Assembly: GCA_016218025.1 (NCBI GenBank)
Contig: JACRFD010000083.1
Span: 1-64,000 of the forward strand
Source of the DNA: Ignavibacteriales bacterium
GTDB lineage: Bacteria > Bacteroidota > Ignavibacteria > UBA10030 > SZUA-254
Direction of reading: 5' to 3'
Length of the DNA: 64,000 nucleotides
Shown: piece by piece, positions 32,283 to 40,499 of the stretch
Numbering within the stretch: the stretch's first letter is position 1
Layout: each line of letters begins with the position of its first letter
The notes under the pieces: generated by a model
The model's database searches: none
What the model saw: only the letters and a program-made list of their open reading frames with translations
Told to the model about the DNA's origin: nothing
Made by a program: the position numbers and the translations under genes

Positions 32283-34193
32283 ATGAAATCCCTTTTTAAT
32301 CTAATCATCGCGATTTTCATAATAATCAGTTTTGTTTTAAATGGATGTGAGTTGCTAACAAAGCCTAACGGAACTCAGACACCTCCTCCTAACGGTAACG
32401 ATCTCATCATTTCCGAAGTTTATACCATTCCACCCGATAAGTATTATGCTTATTCATGGATTGAGGTATATAATCCGACCCCTCGTAATATTAGTTGGAT
32501 TCAAGTTACTCAACCTGCAACTGCTTTTTCTGTCGGTGATGCAGGCTCTATCGGATATACAACGGATAATGGTGTTACATGGTCCGGAATTCCTTCTGCA
32601 ATCAGTGAAAATTTATTCGATGTTAGTTTTCCATTAGTTGACAGTGGTCTCGCAGTTGGAGAAAACGGGAAAATTATTAGGATCAATAGAATTGGTGAGA
32701 GCTTTGTCAGCAACGACGTTTCTTCTATTAACCCAGATCCGGCAAAGAAAAATTTAAATAGCATAGTAATGCTTGAAAATAGTATCTTAGGATACATGGT
32801 AGGCGACAGTGGACTTATACTCAGAACATCGAATAGAGGAAATACCTGGGCTCAATATCAAACAACAAGATTACCTTATAACTTACGAGCAATCAATTTC
32901 AAAGTATTCATTCTTGCATGGGCAGTAGGAGATTCAGGAACCATATTAAAATCAACTGTTCAAAGAAGATGGGATTCAAAACCTCCACCGGAAGCATTTC
33001 CAAAGGCGAATTTTAGAGCTTGTACATTTATTAATGATACCGGTTGGGTAGTAGGCGAGAATGGGGCTATAGCATTTACAAAAACAGGTGGAAATATTTT
33101 TGTTGATCAGGAAGTACCTGTAGATGTTGCACATATAAATTTTAATGATGTCTTCTTCGGAAGTGCGTTAGGTATCTCACCTGATTTAGATAAATATGAC
33201 CTTCAGGAGGGGTGGATTGTTGGAGATCAAGGTACAATCCTTCACACCACTGATTATGGTACGACGTGGACTCAAATACCGACATCAATTCAAGAGGATT
33301 TGAAGTACATACATTTTACTAACAGAAACGAAGGGTGGGCGATAGGTGCGAATGGAACAATATTACAAATTGTTAGCTTCCAACAGCCCAATGGTGGATA
33401 TGCTGTATTTATTCCAAGAATAACAAGATTGGGGGGGTATACCTGGAATGCTGGCCATTTTAATCCGGCTATGGTAACAGTTGCGAGTGAATACGGAATT
33501 GAGATGAGAGCCAAGAGAAAAGAATATTTTTATGATCCTACCACAAGAACAACTAATTACAACGTATTTGTTAAAGTAGATACGGGATACCTTTATTTGA
33601 ATCCAAGTGCTCTTGCAGAGTTGGGTGTAGAGATGACACCGATGGCTCCGGGCAGTTTTTATATAATTAAAAATGATAGTATTCGGTTTGAGAATCATAC
33701 AAAAGTAGGTCCTGGAGATTTAAATCAAGCAAATGCAAGTATTACATATTATTTTGATACGACATCATCGACTGGAGTTCGAAAAGTTTTATGGGATCTC
33801 TTAAGTTCCGGAGAGATTAGGTTGATACGCTATGATATTGAATACGACAGGGCATCGAGTAGAGGTGGAGACTTTAAAAAATTCAAGAAAAATATAATCG
33901 ATGTAGTTAGGTGGGGAGATTTTAGAGTTGCTGATTCTACTATTTATGCAAACGAATTAAGTCAGGTTTGGCCTAAAGGTATTGTATATGGTGTAGATTA
34001 TACAAAAGCACCATATCAAGGTGCAAATCCCCTTTACAATAATACTCCATTAGGAATTGTTCCTGAAGGATATTCAATTTCCAGGTATGCAAATGACTAT
34101 GGAACCGTTGATGAAAATAAAATAAATACTATTGGTTCTTTCTTTATGTCAGATAAACCTTTACCTGGATGGTTCAGTCAACGTAGTAAGTAG
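32283..34193 (+). CDS. Lipoprotein with lamin-tail domain apparently interrupted by a YCF48-like propeller
   Basis: A 636-residue lipoprotein; ATG at 32283 (GGAGA 5 nt upstream) gives a leader ending SFVLNGC (Cys22). Residues about 36-60 match the start of a lamin-tail domain (NDLIISEVYTIPPD...WIEVYNPT). Residues 65-360 then form a propeller with YCF48/photosystem-stability repeats (AVGDAGSIGYTTDNG, AVGENGKIIRI, WAVGDSGTILKS, WIVGDQGTILHTTDYG). The lamin-tail pattern resumes near the end with IIDVVRWGDF, PEGYSISRYANDYGT and SFFMSDKPLPGWFS. The split arrangement is unusual. It ends the operon and is followed by a strong terminator. Likely a surface lipoprotein binding polymers or partner proteins. 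Confidence 0.65.
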   Translation: MKSLFNLIIAIFIIISFVLNGCELLTKPNGTQTPPPNGNDLIISEVYTIPPDKYYAYSWIEVYNPTPRNISWIQVTQPATAFSVGDAGSIGYTTDNGVTWSGIPSAISENLFDVSFPLVDSGLAVGENGKIIRINRIGESFVSNDVSSINPDPAKKNLNSIVMLENSILGYMVGDSGLILRTSNRGNTWAQYQTTRLPYNLRAINFKVFILAWAVGDSGTILKSTVQRRWDSKPPPEAFPKANFRACTFINDTGWVVGENGAIAFTKTGGNIFVDQEVPVDVAHINFNDVFFGSALGISPDLDKYDLQEGWIVGDQGTILHTTDYGTTWTQIPTSIQEDLKYIHFTNRNEGWAIGANGTILQIVSFQQPNGGYAVFIPRITRLGGYTWNAGHFNPAMVTVASEYGIEMRAKRKEYFYDPTTRTTNYNVFVKVDTGYLYLNPSALAELGVEMTPMAPGSFYIIKNDSIRFENHTKVGPGDLNQANASITYYFDTTSSTGVRKVLWDLLSSGEIRLIRYDIEYDRASSRGGDFKKFKKNIIDVVRWGDFRVADSTIYANELSQVWPKGIVYGVDYTKAPYQGANPLYNNTPLGIVPEGYSISRYANDYGTVDENKINTIGSFFMSDKPLPGWFSQRSK

Positions 34194-34207
34194 TTGAAAA
34201 AATTAAT

Positions 34208-34243
34208 AAAAAAAGCCAAGAAATAATTTCTTGGCTTTTTTTT
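34208..34243. terminator. Bidirectional intrinsic terminator
   Basis: GCCAAGAAA (34215-34223) pairs with TTTCTTGGC (34227-34235) around a 3-nt loop, flanked by A and T runs. It can end the lipoprotein operon on the plus strand and tRNA-Leu on the minus strand. Confidence 0.9.
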
Positions 34244-34249
34244 CACTCG

Positions 34250-34335
34250 TGCTGGAGGTGGGAGTTGAACCCACACCCGGGGTAAGCCGGACTGGATTTT
34301 GAGTCCAGCGCGTCTGCCAGTTCCGCCACTTCAGC
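34250..34335 (-). tRNA. tRNA-Leu (anticodon CAA)
   Basis: Read on the minus strand, the gene starts GCTGAAGTGGCGGAA and has a D-arm, an anticodon stem-loop CTGGA-CTCAAAA-TCCAG (anticodon CAA, Leu UUG codon), a class II variable arm (CCGG/CCGG) and a T-arm GTGGG-TTCAACT-CCCAC. The acceptor stem GCTGAAG/CTCCAGC has one A-C mismatch at position 5:68. The discriminator is A and no CCA is encoded. Length 86 including the discriminator. Confidence 0.95.
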
Positions 34336-34355
34336 TTCATCTGTTTTTTTCTCCC

Positions 34356-34385
34356 ATTTTAAAAAATAACTTGATAAATATACAA
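34356..34385 (-). promoter_or_regulatory. Candidate promoter for tRNA-Leu
   Basis: On the minus strand TTGTAT (34385-34380) and TAAAAT (34361-34356) are separated by 18 bases and lie just ahead of the tRNA 5' end. The match is moderate. Confidence 0.35.
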
Positions 34386-34474
34386 AATATGGATTTAAGA
34401 ACAAAGAGATTTTTTAACGTCTCTGTTTTCTGTTATTTCAATGTTTGAATTCCACCAACCAAAAAAAATAATGT

Positions 34475-34503
34475 TTGACTTTCATCCAACCATTTCGTAT
34501 AAT
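34475..34503 (+). promoter_or_regulatory. Strong sigma70-like promoter for sppA
   Basis: TTGACT (34475-34480) and TATAAT (34498-34503) have 17 bases between them, nearly the perfect consensus. sppA starts at 34534, giving a leader of about 20-25 nt. Confidence 0.75.
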
Positions 34504-34533
34504 ATCATTGATTTTCAATAAGTTAGCAGAATT

Positions 34534-35448
34534 ATGTCAACATCAACAAAATGGTTTTTAATTATTATCGGTATACTTGGTCTATCCGGTTTAGCGATCT
34601 TCTCGTTGCTTTACATCTCACTCAAAAGTGTGTCGTCATATGAAGAAGAAGTTATCACCGGACATGGAGATAAGATTGCAGTTGTTGAGTTGAAAGGTGT
34701 TATATTAACTTCAGAAGATATTGTAAGACAATTAAAAAAGTTTAGAGAAGATCGTTCAATAAGAGGCATTCTATTTCGTGTCGATTCTCCGGGTGGTGGA
34801 GTGGTTGCAAGTCAGGAAATATACCAGGAAGTTTTGAACACGAAGATTCAGGGAAAGCCGGTTGTTGTTTCAATGGGATCATTGGCAGCAAGCGGCGGGT
34901 ACTACGTATCATGTCCGGCAAATAAGATTGTTGCTAATTCAGGAACTCTTACAGGAAGCATTGGTGTAATTTCCCAGTTCATGGAGTACGATTCTCTTCT
35001 TGGGAAAATAGGTGTTAGTGTCAACACAATAAAGAGCGGAAAATTCAAAGATGCAGGAAATCCCTTCAGAAAAATGACAGCAGATGACAAAGAATATTTT
35101 CAAAAGTTAATGAACGATGTTCATAAGCAATTTATAAACGCAGTTGAAATACAACGTAAATTGGAACATGACTCAATCGTAGCCTATGCTGATGGGCGAG
35201 TTTTTACGGGTGAACAAGCATTAAATATGGGATTAGTTGATACGATAGGTACCTATGAAGATGCAATCAAGATCCTTGCTAAATTAGCGGGTATTCACGG
35301 AGAACCATCAATCGTTAAAGAACGGAAACGCGGCTTAACTTTTATCGATTATTTATTAGGTAATACAAAAGTTGGCGAGTTATTCGGTTTGAAAGAAAAA
35401 TTATTAGAACAACCTATTTTGCAATACCGCATGGTGCAAGGGTTTTGA
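34534..35448 (+). CDS. sppA: Signal peptide peptidase SppA (short 36K-type)
   Basis: A 304-residue S49-family protease with one N-terminal membrane helix (about 7-28), the single-copy (36K, Bacillus-like) form. Motifs include RVDSPGGGVVASQEI, the nucleophile region GSLAASGGYYVSC (catalytic Ser) and a lysine in SGKFKDAGNPFRKM as the general base. It cleaves remnant signal peptides in the membrane. A strong promoter precedes it. It is followed by the HU-family gene after 47 nt. Catalytic residues appear intact. Confidence 0.92.
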   Translation: MSTSTKWFLIIIGILGLSGLAIFSLLYISLKSVSSYEEEVITGHGDKIAVVELKGVILTSEDIVRQLKKFREDRSIRGILFRVDSPGGGVVASQEIYQEVLNTKIQGKPVVVSMGSLAASGGYYVSCPANKIVANSGTLTGSIGVISQFMEYDSLLGKIGVSVNTIKSGKFKDAGNPFRKMTADDKEYFQKLMNDVHKQFINAVEIQRKLEHDSIVAYADGRVFTGEQALNMGLVDTIGTYEDAIKILAKLAGIHGEPSIVKERKRGLTFIDYLLGNTKVGELFGLKEKLLEQPILQYRMVQGF

Positions 35449-35495
35449 TATTTCAAAAAAAATAAAAAGCAAAAACTTTATAAAGGAGATTTACA

Positions 35496-35804
35496 TTGAC
35501 CAAAGCAGATATTGTTGATCACATCGCTTCAGGTACTGGTTTAACAAAAGTGGAAACAGAAGCTGTGGTTGATGGGTTTATTCAAACCGTTATTGAAGCA
35601 CTTAAAGACGGAAAGAATATTGAAATTCGTGGTTTCGGTTCTTTTAAGACAAAAAAACGCAAAGGAAGAATTGCTCGTAATCCCAGGACTGGTGCTCAGG
35701 TTCAGGTAGATGAACATTTTGTTCCTTTCTTTAAGGTTTCTAAGGAATTGAAATCTATCGTGAATGACAATTTAAAAAAGAAACAAAGCCCAATAACAAA
35801 TTAA
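35496..35804 (+). CDS. HU/IHF-family DNA-binding protein
   Basis: A 102-residue histone-like protein starting at TTG with an excellent AAGGAGAT ribosome site 5 nt upstream. It has the family shape: helical N-terminus KADIVDHIASGTGLTKVETE, then IEIRGFGSFKTKKRKGRIARNPRTG, the DNA-binding arm with the conserved RNP(R/K)TG loop, and PFFKVSKELK at the end. It may act as a homodimeric nucleoid protein. Whether it is HU or an IHF subunit cannot be told by eye. It is followed by the tiny basic gene after 47 nt. Confidence 0.93.
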   Translation: MTKADIVDHIASGTGLTKVETEAVVDGFIQTVIEALKDGKNIEIRGFGSFKTKKRKGRIARNPRTGAQVQVDEHFVPFFKVSKELKSIVNDNLKKKQSPITN

Positions 35805-35851
35805 ATTAATAGTAACCTGTACCAATATATTTAACAATAAAAAGGAGCCTT

Positions 35852-35947
35852 ATGCCAAGTGGTAAAAAGCGCTTGCGAAGGAAGATGGCGACCCATAAAC
35901 GGAAAAAACGTTTACGGAAAATGAGACATAAGAAGAAAAACCGATAA
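35852..35947 (+). CDS. 31-residue basic AURKAIP1/COX24-domain protein (mS38-like)
   Basis: A short gene of 31 codons plus stop with AAGGAG 7 nt before the ATG. The product is MPSGKKRLRRK, then MATHKRKKRLRKMRHKKKNR: almost entirely Lys/Arg with the ATHKRKKRLRK signature of the AURKAIP1/COX24 family. Its eukaryotic relatives are mitochondrial ribosomal small-subunit proteins (mS38). A bacterial role on the ribosome is a reasonable inference. It sits between the HU-family gene and a strong terminator, so the unit is probably expressed highly with sppA and the HU gene. Easily missed because of its size. Confidence 0.88.
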   Translation: MPSGKKRLRRKMATHKRKKRLRKMRHKKKNR

Positions 35948-35954
35948 TTGTCGC

Positions 35955-35984
35955 TTCTCCCCGCATTTAAGCATGCGGGGAGAA
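35955..35984 (+). terminator. Hairpin terminator after the COX24-like gene
   Basis: TTCTCCCCGCAT (35955-35966) pairs perfectly with ATGCGGGGAGAA (35973-35984) around a 6-nt loop, 7 nt after the stop codon. The T-tract is weak (ATTCCTT). Confidence 0.8.
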
Positions 35985-36027
35985 ATTCCTTACCTGCTAA
36001 ATTACATTTTCAGAAAGATTATATTCT

Positions 36028-37545
36028 ATGTCTAAATCGAAATTAATTTCTTGTTCACTGCTTCTTTTACTTGCGACAATTGGATTAACCTCTGTTTATT
36101 GTCAGCCGAAAACCGTCACAATACTACACACTAACGATATGCATTCGGCTTTTTTGCCACACGAAGCCGGCTGGGTACGCACAGATCCAAAGCCATTTGT
36201 GGGTGGGTTTGTTGAATTAAATTATATGATCGATAGTATTAAAAAAGAAAAAAAATATACATTGCTTTTGGATGGCGGTGATGTAATGACAGGAAATCCA
36301 ATAGCAGAAATGGAATATCAGGGTGCGTTTGGAGGAGCATTATTCAATATGATGAATATGCTGGGGTATGAAGGCTGGACTATAGGAAATCATGATCTAG
36401 ATATTTCACAAGATAATCTTAAAAAATTAACTAAGATAGCGAAATTCCCAACACTAAGTGCTAATCTGGTGGATTCGTCGGGCAATTTTACATTGAACAA
36501 TAAGGATTATGTAATTATAAATAAAAATGATATTCGAATAGGCATAATCGGAATTATGTCGAAAGGATTATTCGAATTAACTAATACGAATAATCTTCGT
36601 GGACTTAAAGTTTTATCTCCAATAGAAACTTTGCAAAAAGTTATCGATAAGATTGATCCTGAAACTGATTTGATCATTGCTTTAACTCACCAAGGTGTTG
36701 ATGATGATTCGGTTATGGCAACAAAAGTTCATGATCTGGATCTGATTATTGGTTCTCACAGCCATACAAGATTAAAAACTCCCAAAATTGTAAATAACGT
36801 AATTATTGCACAAACAGGAGCTAACTGTGAAAATCTTGGTGAGATAGAATTGTCGGTTGAAAATGATAAAGTTATTTCCTCAACAGGAAAGCTGCACACT
36901 TTATGGCTGCATAATAATTATCCGCAATCTGATTTGATAAAGTTTGTTGATGAGTGGAAAGAAAAAGTAAACAAAGATTATAATACCGTGATTGGGAAAG
37001 CAGCAGAAGATTTGAGGCGGTCCAGAAGTGGAGAAAGTTCAATCGGACATTTTATTGCAGATGCGATTCGGGAAGAGACTCAATCTGATATTGGTTTTAC
37101 AAACAGCAGCGGTATCAGAAAAGATATTTTAGCCGGTGATATAAGAAAGATAGATATTTTCGAAGTTGCTCCATTCAGAAATTACCTTTGTACATTTCAA
37201 TTAAAAGGTTCAGAAGTTAGAAAACTGATAGAAAGATATGTGAAAGGTCTCGATCGTGGCAGAACATCGATAGATATTTCAGGTGTTGAATGTTCTTGGG
37301 CAAAAGAAAATGATGGCGTGAAAATTATATCGCTGAAAGTAAATAATAAAGATTTGGTAGATGAGAACGAATATAAATGCGGTACAATAGATTATGTAGT
37401 GAATCAAGCAGACAGATATTTGGAATTCATTCCAGAAAATGTTATATCATCTGAAAATTTATTATATAATTCACTCGTTAAGAGAGTAATCGAAAATAAA
37501 GTAATAAATAATGTTTCTGAAAACAGATTTAAAATGCTAAAATAG
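36028..37545 (+). CDS. Periplasmic 5'-nucleotidase / UshA-family metallophosphatase
   Basis: A 505-residue exported enzyme with a signal peptide (about 1-25). The metallophosphatase domain (about 28-290) holds LHTNDMHSAF (Asp, His), LDGGDVMTGNP (Asp), GNHDLDIS and IIGSHSHTRL, all metal-site motifs. The 5'-nucleotidase C-terminal domain (about 330-500) carries the substrate-clamp features IGHFIADAIREE and FTNSSGIRKDI. It should hydrolyse extracellular nucleotides or related phosphodiesters. It precedes the P-loop protein by 10 nt. Confidence 0.9.
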   Translation: MSKSKLISCSLLLLLATIGLTSVYCQPKTVTILHTNDMHSAFLPHEAGWVRTDPKPFVGGFVELNYMIDSIKKEKKYTLLLDGGDVMTGNPIAEMEYQGAFGGALFNMMNMLGYEGWTIGNHDLDISQDNLKKLTKIAKFPTLSANLVDSSGNFTLNNKDYVIINKNDIRIGIIGIMSKGLFELTNTNNLRGLKVLSPIETLQKVIDKIDPETDLIIALTHQGVDDDSVMATKVHDLDLIIGSHSHTRLKTPKIVNNVIIAQTGANCENLGEIELSVENDKVISSTGKLHTLWLHNNYPQSDLIKFVDEWKEKVNKDYNTVIGKAAEDLRRSRSGESSIGHFIADAIREETQSDIGFTNSSGIRKDILAGDIRKIDIFEVAPFRNYLCTFQLKGSEVRKLIERYVKGLDRGRTSIDISGVECSWAKENDGVKIISLKVNNKDLVDENEYKCGTIDYVVNQADRYLEFIPENVISSENLLYNSLVKRVIENKVINNVSENRFKMLK

Positions 37546-37555
37546 AAAGGCTTTT

Positions 37556-38269
37556 ATGAACGATAATTTTGATGTAATAATATTAATTGGAAGACCAGCA
37601 GCCGGAAAATCAGAGGTGATCGATTTTCTTAAAAAGACACCGAATATTGAACGATCAAAACGTTTTCATATAGGTGAATTTGAGGAAATTGATGATTTTG
37701 TTTATGTCTGGGAAACATTCGAAATAGATGATATCTTAACAAAAAATGGAAAACCGAGGATATGGTCTGATGAAAAATACTGGTTCAAAGAACATTTTGT
37801 ATGGAATCTGTATATTGAGCGATTATCTTTGACGTACCGGAAAAAAATTGCAGCCGATGCTAATTATCATCAAAAGATGACAACAGTAGTTGAATTTGCA
37901 CGTGGCGGTGAAAACGGGTTTGCAGAAGCTTTCTCATATCTGCATGAAGACTTACTGAAGAGAGCAGCAATTATTTACATTAAAGTTCCATATGAAGAAT
38001 CTTTCAGAAAGAATAGGAAACGTGCGAGACCTGGAATGGAAGATTCGATACTTTATCATTCCTTGCCGGATGAAAAGATGGAATTTTATTATAAAACAAA
38101 TGATTGGGATAAAATTACATCTCTTGATTCGAATTATATAAAGATCAAAGGTATTAATGTGCCTTACATGGCATTTGAAAATATGCCTGAGAAAACAGAT
38201 GATCCAGTAAAATTAGGGGCAGAGTTAGAAAGAATAACAGGTAAATTGTGGACAATATATAAAAAATAA
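37556..38269 (+). CDS. P-loop NTPase, possible small-molecule kinase, unassigned family
   Basis: A 237-residue protein with a Walker A motif IGRPAAGKSEVIDFL near residues 11-25. Later there is ADANYHQKMTTVVEFARGG, a stretch of KNRKRARPGMEDSILYHSLP, and no obvious Walker B. The order Walker A - lid-like basic segment resembles zeta-toxin/adenylate-kinase-like folds but no named family is evident. It lies 10 nt after the 5'-nucleotidase stop, so co-transcription is likely. A role in nucleoside or nucleotide phosphorylation would suit its neighbour, but this is inference only. Confidence 0.55.
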   Translation: MNDNFDVIILIGRPAAGKSEVIDFLKKTPNIERSKRFHIGEFEEIDDFVYVWETFEIDDILTKNGKPRIWSDEKYWFKEHFVWNLYIERLSLTYRKKIAADANYHQKMTTVVEFARGGENGFAEAFSYLHEDLLKRAAIIYIKVPYEESFRKNRKRARPGMEDSILYHSLPDEKMEFYYKTNDWDKITSLDSNYIKIKGINVPYMAFENMPEKTDDPVKLGAELERITGKLWTIYKK

Positions 38270-38283
38270 CACCTCCCAATTGT

Positions 38284-39366
38284 TCAGTTCTGAGCGGAAG
38301 ATAATTCTTTAGTTCTCTTCCGCTCTGCCACTGAAAGAAATCCTACTGCAATAAAAATAAAAACCAAAGAAATCCAATCTTGTTGTTTAGGATATTTGCC
38401 CCCATATATTACCGCGAACATTAGAGTCGCGAAAGTTCCTGCTACTAATGAAGTCAGTCTATTGACCAAACCTGCAAATGTAGCCGTTCGACCTTTAAAC
38501 ATAAAAATGAAAACAGAAAAAAATGCAACCAGACCATAGGCTACACCGGCATAAATGGCATTCATCCATAATGGGTTAGGCTGAATAAATGAATTCCGGA
38601 ATATCGAGATTTGTTCAGATTGAATATTGAATAAATCCGGTGAATGATAGACTCCTAGTGCAACAATTGCAATCATTGCCGATGCAGTAATTTGTTCGAT
38701 AGCGAAGAAACCCCGGTTATCCAATTTTATCCCCGGAGCACGAGTATTTTTATAATAATTCATTATGTAAATTCTAAACGCATACGATATTATATAACTT
38801 ATAAGGATGATAACGGCGGGAACAGAATGAACAAAATCGAAATCACCTTCGCCCACCCAGAAAAGATTAACGCCCGCTGCCACTAATGCGAAAACAACTG
38901 CATAATTTTCTTCGACATATATTTTTTTCTTCAATATATTCTGTTTAATCTGAATCGCATCAACTAACCTGCTGATAACTATCACGCTTGCCCTCATAAT
39001 TACCATTGCCACCATTACTGAGATTGGTAATGTATACATTAATGTTGTGGTTGGAATTACTATCGCTGTAAATATACCAGAAGGAATGATATACAGTAGT
39101 TCTGACGGGAATTTGATTATTCCAAAGTGGAGCATCTTATTAGTTTTAATTTTGTACCATCTGAATGCTAATACCACGATCAGACAGATTGCATTACCTC
39201 CCATTGTGCTGAAAACAAGAAACTCAGTCTCTTTCATGCCCCCTAAACCTAAAGCAATGTCGCCTGTAAAATATTTGACAGTAATACCTGTGATTACATA
39301 AAAGAAAAAATATGCAAAACACAATTCCAATAAGCGACTGGTACTACCTTCAGTTGATTTCAACAT
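38284..39366 (-). CDS. Ten-helix membrane transporter, DMT-like
   Basis: A 360-residue minus-strand integral membrane protein with about ten hydrophobic helices, for example LCFAYFFFYVITGITV, FLVFSTMGGNAICLIVVLAF, IPSGIFTAIVIPTTTLMY, VMVAMVIMRASVIVI and WISLVFIFIAVGFLSVA near the end. This is the 10-TM plan of the drug/metabolite transporter superfamily, but the EamA duplicate motif is not clear. It converges with the P-loop gene, with only 14 nt between them. Substrate unknown. Confidence 0.6.
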   Translation of the reverse strand: MLKSTEGSTSRLLELCFAYFFFYVITGITVKYFTGDIALGLGGMKETEFLVFSTMGGNAICLIVVLAFRWYKIKTNKMLHFGIIKFPSELLYIIPSGIFTAIVIPTTTLMYTLPISVMVAMVIMRASVIVISRLVDAIQIKQNILKKKIYVEENYAVVFALVAAGVNLFWVGEGDFDFVHSVPAVIILISYIISYAFRIYIMNYYKNTRAPGIKLDNRGFFAIEQITASAMIAIVALGVYHSPDLFNIQSEQISIFRNSFIQPNPLWMNAIYAGVAYGLVAFFSVFIFMFKGRTATFAGLVNRLTSLVAGTFATLMFAVIYGGKYPKQQDWISLVFIFIAVGFLSVAERKRTKELSSAQN

Positions 39367-39559
39367 TGTTACACTCTTTATAATAAAAAATAAGAACTTA
39401 TTATATCATTTAACCGAAACAAAAGCAACTAAATTATTCTTAATTCTGTATTTTAAATAAATCTTAATCTCTTTAATTACTTGATTTTTATAGGTATTAT
39501 TGGTAATTTATCAATTGCATAATAAATATTTGCGTTTCAATTATTTTGAAAGGAAAATC

Positions 39560-39952
39560 ATGGCTGACGAAAAAAATAGCACCGCTAAGGGAATTTTGAT
39601 AGGGTTGTTGATCGGTAGTGTAGTCGGAGCTATTACTGCCTTACTTTATGCACCAAAAAGCGGAAAAGAGTTGCGTTCAGATATAAAAAGGAAAGCTAGT
39701 GACATTGCCGATGGGGCATCTGAATATATTAAGTCAACGAAAAATCGAACGCAAGAATTCATTAACACCGGAAGAAGCCGCTCTGACCAGGTCGTATCAG
39801 ACGTCAGGGAAAAAGCTGAGCATTTAATGGGTGATGCAGATAAAATGTTATCTGAGATTCGGGAACGAGCAGGAACAGAAAGTGGAAAAATAAAGGCTGC
39901 ATTTAAAGCCGGAGTAAATGCGTACCGCAACGAAAAAGATAGAGATGTTTAA
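39560..39952 (+). CDS. YtxH-domain protein
   Basis: A 130-residue protein. It begins with a glycine-rich helix (GILIGLLIGSVVGAITALLYAPKS), then KELRSDIKRKASDIADGASEY, the family signature. ATG at 39560 (AAAGGA 6 nt before) is preferred over an in-frame ATG at 39500, giving a clean start MADEKNST. YtxH proteins are small membrane-associated, helical proteins of unknown function, often stress-induced. It is followed after 31 nt by another membrane/coiled-coil protein. Confidence 0.88.
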   Translation: MADEKNSTAKGILIGLLIGSVVGAITALLYAPKSGKELRSDIKRKASDIADGASEYIKSTKNRTQEFINTGRSRSDQVVSDVREKAEHLMGDADKMLSEIRERAGTESGKIKAAFKAGVNAYRNEKDRDV

Positions 39953-39983
39953 ATTACCATTAACCAAATGATTGGATAATCCG

Positions 39984-40370
39984 ATGGATACTTTACTCGT
40001 TGTTATGGAAATCGTTGCTCTTGCTGCACTGACAGTTCTTTGCATATATGTCGTTGTAGTTATGATACGTGCCAAACGTATCCTTCAAATCGTCGAAATC
40101 GAAATCCAAAATGTTGCTGCAAAAGCGGTTCCTGTTTTGAACAATCTTGAAATTATTACGGAAAAAATAAAGCTCATTACAGAAAATATTGATGAACAAG
40201 TTGAACTTGTTAAAAATTCAATTCGTTCAGTAAAAGAAATCGCGGATAACATAGTGAATCTGGAAAGAAAAGTACAGGAACGGATTGAAGAGCCTGTCAT
40301 GGAAACAGTTGGAACGCTTGCCGCAATTTTCAGTGGAATTCGTGCGTTTATTTCTCGGTTGAGAGCTTGA
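39984..40370 (+). CDS. DUF948-like membrane protein with long coiled coil
   Basis: A 128-residue protein: an N-terminal membrane helix (VVMEIVALAALTVLCIYVVVVM) and then a helical, coiled-coil tail (QIVEIEIQNVAAKAVPVLNN). The family resembles DUF948-type proteins that occur next to YtxH genes. ATG at 39984 is chosen over TTG at 39972; no strong ribosome site is seen for either. It likely forms a unit with the YtxH gene. Function unknown. Confidence 0.65.
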   Translation: MDTLLVVMEIVALAALTVLCIYVVVVMIRAKRILQIVEIEIQNVAAKAVPVLNNLEIITEKIKLITENIDEQVELVKNSIRSVKEIADNIVNLERKVQERIEEPVMETVGTLAAIFSGIRAFISRLRA

Positions 40371-40425
40371 ACGCAAAGCTGCCTAAATAAGACCATAAGT
40401 AAAATATAATACCTAATCTAAGGAT

Positions 40426-40479
40426 GCGATTTTATCATCACTTGATTTTTTGGTATCAAGCGAATTTGATTTGAATCGC
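40426..40479 (+). promoter_or_regulatory. Leader hairpin upstream of the EF-G-like gene
   Basis: GCGATT (40426-40431) pairs with AATCGC (40474-40479), enclosing an inner hairpin CTTGAT / ATCAAG (40441-40460). It lies just before the AAGGAG ribosome site of the EF-G-like gene at 40500. It could be a terminator-like or translation-control structure; there is no T-run. Confidence 0.4.
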
Positions 40480-40499
40480 AAATAAGGAGTAATTTATAA

